Shown: piece after piece, positions 57,959 through 64,000 of the stretch
Layout of the letters: each line of letters opens with the position of its first letter
How positions within the stretch are numbered: the first letter of the stretch is position 1
Assembly (NCBI GenBank): GCA_002633005.1
Contig: NMRA01000011.1
Coordinates: 1,426,093-1,490,092, forward strand
DNA: 64,000 nt
Reading direction: 5' to 3'
Source of the DNA: Phoronis australis
Lineage: Eukaryota; Phoronida; Phoronidae
Notes under the pieces: model-generated
Told to the model about the DNA's origin: nothing
Seen by the model: the letters and a program-made list of their open reading frames with translations, nothing else
Database searches by the model: none
Translations under genes and position numbers: made by a program

Positions 57959-60883
57959 GGCTGCGAGATCCTACTATAAACAACGGAACAAGGTTAACCA
58001 CGCCTTTTGTCCAACGAATGCCCTGAGACATATTTCTATGAAATCTTACGTCTAGACCCATCCTAATTTCCACTCTCGAAGTCTAAATTATTTTTGGCAT
58101 CTTACTTTTGGTACGAACTCAAGAATTGTGCTTGCGGTTGTGCTCTCCGCAGCAGACAACTCTTGGGTATCAGACCATAGTCCTAGCTCTCCTATCTTTT
58201 ACCTCCGTGGCTACTTTCTAAAGGGGGGGGGGACTTTGCACTAAACCCATCTGCAGATGATCAAAAGTTAATTACAAAAAAATCCCAAGAATGCACTTGA
58301 AAGTTTATTAAGAATTTTAAAATAAAAGTTGGAAAAATAGCTCCTCAACTAATGAGTTCTCCACCAGGTGTCAGTGCAAAATGATCAGAACAGCCAATGA
58401 AATGCTAAGGAAATATTGTGTCAGGCCCGTAGCCAGCATTCGGCGGGGGTGGTTCGAACTTCTAGAAAGTTGGAACTTTTGCAAGCGTCAACACTCGAGA
58501 TCTTGGTAAGGCGCTTGACGCAGGTTAATTATGGGGAATGGAAATCTGTATCCACGGCAACAACGGTTCTTCAGTTTGGCTATCACCATTTGCACTTTTG
58601 TATATATTTTATGGTTTGAGTTCTAATAAAGATTAAACTTGAACTAACGACACGTGTGGTTTTGTTCGCTGTGAAATGTTTAATGTAGCTGTAATCTGGA
58701 AAGTTCAGGGATGGCTTCGGAATTAGCTAAACTAATTAAGTTTCACTGGCGATCAAATCTACCACTGGTTTTGGTACTTCAAGTTTAAAAATAATATAGA
58801 AAGATATCAACCCGTTCCTGGTAAGAAAAAAACATGAGTATTAAAATGAAATAACAAAAACGGCTATGAAATATACTAAAAACCATCGTTTCTTTCGGGA
58901 GTTGCCCGTTGTCAAGATAAACACAAATTAACTATTCTTAATCATTTCGTAATACTTAAAATGTACCGAGTTAAAACTGCTCTCTACAGTTGCAGACTGT
59001 AACTTTGTGCAAATGCCATAAAAACCAATTTGGGTGTACTAACAACCATCATTTTGAGACAGCAGTGCTAGCTATTACCTTTCGACTTCATTAGCTCAGA
59101 TCTACGTCAATACAAAGGCCGAGGTGAATAGGCATCATAAAAGCTGTCTGGCGCTAAGGGAATCTGAGCGGTGACCAGTTTAAGCTAGAAGTTCTCCACA
59201 TGAATCTAGGCCTACCTCCTGCCAAACTCTTCTAAAACCATGGATCATTGAACAATTGCGCGACTTCAAAATAGACTGGCAAGATGCTTGCCCCTTTTTG
59301 CATCCTTGTCTCGGTTTCTGCTCAACTTTCTGAGCTGGAATCTTAGATATTACCTTGTCTAAGGCTACTGCAAACACATGTATCAACATTGTGAGCAAAT
59401 GAAGTACCTGCTGAGAAGTGTTGTATAATCGTACCTAAGTCTGGTATTACAGAGCACATGTAATGTAGTTATTATCATTGCACACGAATTGAGAGTCAAC
59501 CACGACGTTCTTTGTCTTAACTTAAAACACAAATTGATTCAAAAAGGTTTTAAGTTTTTGTGAAAAAAACAGAACAGCTCTTCTCATGCGCGCACCCCTG
59601 GGGGGTGCATTACAGAGGAACTTCGCAAACAAAAGAAACCTATCCCAGTTCCAAACATTCACTTGCAAGCAGTGTTTGGAATTTCAGAAATATGAAAATG
59701 GAAATATTATTGTGTTCTTTAATTCATTAATCTTAAAAATTCAAATGTTGCTCAGATTTCAGTAGCTCACATTTTGAAGATTCTTGAATTGCAGAATTTT
59801 TGTCGGAGGAAAATTTTTACTCTTCCAATTATGTGCTATTTAAAAGAAGCAACATCAAAAGAAACTTTTTGCTCTATGGTAAATAAGACGCTTTTCAATT
59901 TCAAACAAAAACTATTACCAAGAAGACCATTTCTTTATTTTCAAAGGCTGAACTACAATATTAGGTATGATAAAAATGTTTCTATGTTTTAAATTGTTTG
60001 AAGGCAACTGTACAGTGCAATCAATGCAAGTAATGATGCTCATTCCCCTCAATGCTTATTTTTGCTGAGCATAAATAAAATTCCACTTGTTCGCCATACC
60101 GTGTGCTAAAGTGAAGAGCATTTTGGTAATCTGTTTCAGTCAAAAGGATTACTGTAACAATATGAAACGGTATTCAGGTTGTCAAAACATAATTACTTTA
60201 ATTATTGAATCAAAACTTTTGAAACGATTTCAGTGTGAATATAAAAGTATTGTGGAGGACACAGTTGTGTTATTCTATGTTCACTGAGACATGCAGCAGG
60301 CATAAAATTGAACATTGATTAACAACTCACTTAACGTTATGTAGGACCCTCGGAAAATGGATAAATTTGACAAATTTTGAAACATCATATCTCATAAATA
60401 GCTGATCAGATTCAAATGAAACGCTCAAACACCATAGATGGTGCACTTTCCCCAAAATTGTAATTAGACAGATTGTTTTTTAAAGTTTTCTACTCTTGCA
60501 TGAGAAGCCATCAAAAAGTAAAACTTGGAATGTTTTATGAGATAACTCAACAGTGACACCAACCAAAATGTAATGATAATTTAGAAAACTTCGAGTTTTC
60601 ATTTATTCATTAACATCAAACAAAATTTGGTCAAGTTATTGTTACCGTTATTTTGTTATGTATGAACTGTTCTTTTTGCTGAATTTTACTATGGTCACAT
60701 AATCTAATAAGGGAAACTGGTCTAAAATAAAAAATCAAACTCCGCCAACTTTCTTCTTTCAGAGTTAAAATACATAATTTTGCAAATATTTAGCTAAAAA
60801 CACCGCCGACAAGTTGACAAGGTGCTACAAAACCTTACTCTTGTGAGGTAAGTTAATGCATCGTGTTGTGTTACATACAGCCC
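57959..60883. other. Upstream of gene C; no recognised gene
   Basis: It is AT-rich from about 58600 on, with only short frames that lack domain motifs. A patch near 58421-58500 starts CAGGCCCGTAGCCAGCATTC, like the ends of MITE-type elements elsewhere in the window. A poly-G run lies near 58220. Confidence 0.4.
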
Positions 60884-61438
60884 TTACTTCAGAGGCTTGC
60901 AAAAATTATACACGTTCTTTTCGGGCTCAACGCACAGACGGTCAAAGCTCGTGGAAGAGTTTGCAGATAATGACACGTGAGTGACGTTAAAGTCGTTGTG
61001 GAGCACCAGGTGGTTACTAAAAGTTAAATCTACAAGAGCCCTTGTAGCCGAATATGCAGTGAAAGTGTTCAAAATTCTCCCAAAGAAGTTGAGAGCGACT
61101 TACGGCAACACCTGAAACTCGTTCACAAGCTGATAAATGGAGTGCTTTGAAATTGCGCTGATGGCCTGAAGTTGTTGGACATTGTTCTTGCATGGTTCAA
61201 TAACGCAAATCAGAATTCCTTAGCTTTTGAAATTGACCTGAAGAAGATTGTCGACCATTATAATGACTTTCTGGAGCGGTTTGCATTTTGTTTCCATAAA
61301 ATGTTCAATATTTCCTATAAGTAATATAACCGGCAACGATCGATGCACGTGTCTGCTGCTGACTGTAGGAAAAACCGACACAATAGTCGGGTTATTAAAT
61401 AAAGTTTTGATGGCAGTCATGGAAGAAGTAAAGAGCAC
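60884..61438 (-). other. Possible exons of an unrecognised secreted-type gene
   Basis: One minus frame stays open from 61438 to 60884 except for two TAA stops. It includes ICVIEPCKNNVQQLQAISA and IYQLVNEFQ, followed by a GTAAGT donor (about 61104), and further down DFNVTHVSLSANSSTSFDR and EPEKNVYNFCKPLK with a stop. The amino acid composition looks protein-like and glycosylatable, but I recognise no family and the splice pattern is unresolved. It might link to the signal-peptide frame at 61707-61862. Confidence 0.25.
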
Positions 61439-61706
61439 GTGTCATAGTTACCCAAAATCATCACTGGTCACTGTTTGTAGGATTGGCAACCTTAATTTAC
61501 GAATAAACGAAATTATTGTTTTTAAGTTGTGATTTTTTTACTTTGTCTTAATACAATGAGGTAATCGAGTAAGCAGCACTCTCATTGGTTAATGTCATGT
61601 GTGGCTAATATTGCTCAGGGTGACTAATAGGGTCGCGCGCAGAGAACAAAACAAACGATGTACCGAATGCAGTAGATTTGCTTCAATGAATAACTAAAAC
61701 CAAAGA

Positions 61707-61862
61707 CTAGTAATTCAAAACCAGCTCCGCTAGTTTGAACGTGTAAACATAGTTGCAGTGACAACTACTGCAAACAATCTGGTCGAGTGTTTCTCCAGCG
61801 GCATAAACGCTGCATAAAACATACAACAGAGAAATAACAAAGCAAACACTTTTGGCTGGCAT
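61707..61862 (-). CDS. Putative signal-peptide exon or small secreted peptide
   Basis: This 51-codon frame starts with a good signal peptide (MPAKSVCFVISLLYVLCSVY, then AAGETLDQ) followed by VCSSCHC and a stop. The charge-hydrophobic-small residue pattern is convincing as a secretion signal. Whether the gene ends here or splices to downstream minus exons (60884-61438) is unknown. It is not an EPDR first exon, because the C-x-P/Q-Y-S-G motif is missing. I recognise no family. Confidence 0.3.
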   Translation of the reverse strand: MPAKSVCFVISLLYVLCSVYAAGETLDQIVCSSCHCNYVYTFKLAELVLNY

Positions 61863-62236
61863 TGTCAAAGGCGCGCCACAGATACCAACTCCTCTAGAAT
61901 AATATTACAAATACAACAAAAGGTTAGGCCTACCATTAAGGGCAAGACCGGTGGCACTAATGTTAACAGTATTTTTGGATAGAAGCACACGACTATTTTT
62001 AGATTAGTTTTTACTCAAAACTTGCACTCTCTACAAGATACTTTGTAGTATGCTATATGAAGAAGTTCATAATTCGTTCACATGTGTCATAATTGCAAAC
62101 AACGTTTTCTAAAACAAAATACCCTGGCATAATTTTGCTTGGGTTTTATTGCATATGCCGTTAGCTAGTTGTTTTTTTAGTACTCAGTGTACCGGTCCGT
62201 CGCCCTGAGTTCTCACATCACATCTGTTTTTTTTCC

Positions 62237-63052
62237 CGAAGATCCCAATTTAAAAAATGGCTGCGGGTAGAGAAATACAATAGCAAAGTTTCCAGTAAAA
62301 CGCTCAATGTGCGACTCAAAAGTCCTTCGCCTTGGACTTCTCTTTTATTCTTGAGTATGTTTTGTTTTTCCCTACCCTGTACTTTTTGTGGAAAATCGCA
62401 ATGCCAAGTAACAAAAATACTAGCCCTAGTAGTGATAGCAGTCACTCGGATACAATTCTTTTTAAATTATGTAGAAACGTACTACTTTCTCAAGTAGACA
62501 TCTAACGCTAATGACATTGCGTAGCTCAAAAATCCATAGCTAAATTACTAACCTAGTAGCCTCTTGAGGGTTCCAGAAATAAGTTGAGTTCTCACCGAAC
62601 GCGTGCTTGCATTAAATGACACGCAAATAAATCCTTGGGTCATAGTATAACAATGGAGACGACATGTACCTGCACCGTGTTATATGTAGTCCCATCCAAG
62701 CATGACGTGACACGTATAGCGGCGGAATGGGGGGGGGGGCTGCATGTAAACATCCAAAAATTATCGCGAGATATAAACACCAGGTCAGATTATGGTCTCT
62801 TCACATAATGCACGAGAAGCAATGACTATTCTATACTGTGTGCGTGCACATTAGAGGATTTTATTTGTGTAGCTAGTACTTATTTTTTGTTACTGTTTCA
62901 CCCTCGGTTCAGTAGGCAACAATGCTGGGCATTAACTGGTTTTACGGGAACTGTGACCGGTTTGTGGTCTAAGCCTGTGACAACTAGAGATGGTTCTGTG
63001 TCTTGTGGTCTATCCCTAGTTGACACAGGTTTCGTGCTCAGACATTTTGTTT
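62237..63052. repeat. Dispersed repeat, second copy of 1655-2066
   Basis: It shares the words TGGCTGCGGGTA, AAACGCTCAA(T/C)GTGCGACT, ACTGTGACCGGTTTGTGGTC and TTGACACAGGTTTCGTGCTC, in the same order and orientation as 1655-2066. About 390 bp between 62370 and 62760, including a poly-G run, are extra here. Confidence 0.6.
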
Positions 63053-63408
63053 CGAGTGGAAGACTTCATTACATTCATGGCCACGTTCTTGTGAGAGGTC
63101 ACATTTTCCTGGCATGTGAAATTTTGTTCTGTAAGGTTTTTTATTTTGCGCTGGTCACATTTATGCTGATACCTGAACTTTTTGTGGTATTTTATTTTTT
63201 GAACCTCAATTTCATGGTGATATTAGTTGTTGATATTTGCATAAGCAGTAATTTCTGTAAGGAAAAGACATTCCAAATGATTTGTTTTAGCAATTGTAAA
63301 TTCTTGTTTTGGGCATTTAGAAACGTTTGAAGACACAAGAACATTTAGCAATTGGAATCCAAGTATGAGCAGCTGAAATGGCCTCAATGCTCGGGCAAAT
63401 TGTTTTAA

Positions 63409-64000
63409 AGGGGAATGCCGCCCGATTTAATTAGTCTTTTTACCATCTTAATCGGTCTATATCCACATCTCCTCTTATACGGTCGACCTCACCTTGCCGA
63501 GAGGTGTCGCGTTAACCTGTGAGGAAGGTGAGAAACGACGCAGCGACGACGGTGGTTCGTCTGCAGGGTGAATGCCCCTATGCTGCAGTGCATCGTTCCC
63601 GCTTGTTCGAACTATGAAGCTGTGAAGAAAGCGGGTATATCAATTTTTTGACTTCCTCGAGAGCCCGAAATGCTTAGGAAGTGGTTCACCGTAGTGAAGA
63701 ATGAAAGGTACTGTACGCTGTTAATAGCAAGTATGATGCCGTGAAACATCTCCGTGTCTGTTGCCGGCTTTTCGTCGACAATGATTTCTCTGACGAATTC
63801 CGGTTTACCAAAGAAATATCCATACGTTCCGTTGACTGTGAATGTTCACGGCGCCTCTCTAGTATTTCTTGATCACTGTATTCCGGTTCCATCTGATAGC
63901 ATGCGAAACCTAACGATCCGACCCGTGAAGTCTTCGACGGATGAGTTCCTGACTAAGTCGGGATTGACGCCGGGCGAGTTGCCATGTAGACGTTTATTAT
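63409..64000 (+). mobile_element. Kolobok-like THAP transposon, copy 3, cut by window end
   Basis: TTAA (63405-63408) precedes AGGGGAATGCCGCCCGA, a close relative of the copy 2 left end. A plus frame from 63580 starts MLQCIVPACSNYEAVKKAG, an excellent THAP opening, and is stopped after SIF. LRKWFTVVKNER follows in another register. The minus frame 63686-63892 contains EPEYSDQEILERRREHSQ, the same lead-in of the P2X7-ballast-like protein as in copy 2, and a minus ATG with MATRP sits at 63985. The right end lies beyond the window. Confidence 0.75.

Noticed and set aside
62887-63330. 147-codon plus-strand open frame
   Set aside because: Its first part is the dispersed repeat also found at 1655-2066, and the remainder is a hydrophobic T-rich reading without recognisable features.
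1-64000. CRISPR arrays, bacterial operons, rRNA or tRNA genes
   Set aside because: No regularly spaced direct repeats, no ribosome-binding-site-led gene runs and no cloverleaf or rRNA-like sequence was noticed. The window is eukaryotic.

Overview
The window is eukaryotic, from an animal. Its genes are split by GT-AG introns, it is AT-rich, it carries decayed copies of several metazoan transposon classes, and it has long non-coding stretches with microsatellites. The only host genes I can recognise are a tandem family of secreted ependymin-related proteins (EPDR). EPDR clusters, Kolobok-type THAP transposons, Ty3/gypsy elements and Penelope-like elements together fit a marine invertebrate, most likely a deuterostome such as an echinoderm or lancelet. 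The species is inference; the sequence does not name it.

Layout. Positions 740-1655 hold a broken EPDR relic, called D here. Two large tandem duplicates follow: unit 1 at about 2.08-22.6 kb and unit 2 at about 23.3-48.8 kb. Each contains one intact five-exon EPDR gene on the minus strand: A (5845-9949) and B (26025-37804). A third, more diverged EPDR gene, C (50952-57958, minus), lies in the right third. All three share the same architecture: a signal-peptide exon, a 111-bp exon 2, a short exon 3 with a Gly-x-Cys motif, a long exon 4, and a last exon with an I/V-P-D-P-[SN]-V motif. Intron phases are 0, 0, 1, 1. Splice sites and reading frames close exactly in each gene (200, 200 and 216 residues).

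The rest is mostly mobile DNA. Comparing the two units works as an empty-site assay. A non-LTR retrotransposon (about 17.79-20.80 kb) is only in unit 1. A Ty3/gypsy element (26.29-29.74 kb) and a THAP transposon (31.25-32.95 kb) are only in unit 2. A Penelope-like remnant with 180-bp inverted arms is in both units, so it predates the duplication. Three Kolobok-like transposons (TTAA target sites) lie at 31.25 kb, 55.62 kb and 63.41 kb. Each carries remains of two genes facing one another: a THAP-domain transposase and a protein resembling the cysteine-rich C-terminal 'ballast' domain of P2X7.

Two results stand out. First, genes A and B differ far more at the protein level than their silent changes predict: by hand count 43 codons differ in amino acid and 13 differ silently. 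Exon 2 shows 11 replaced codons and no silent one. Second, the two-gene (THAP plus P2X7-ballast-like) design recurs in the Kolobok-like elements.
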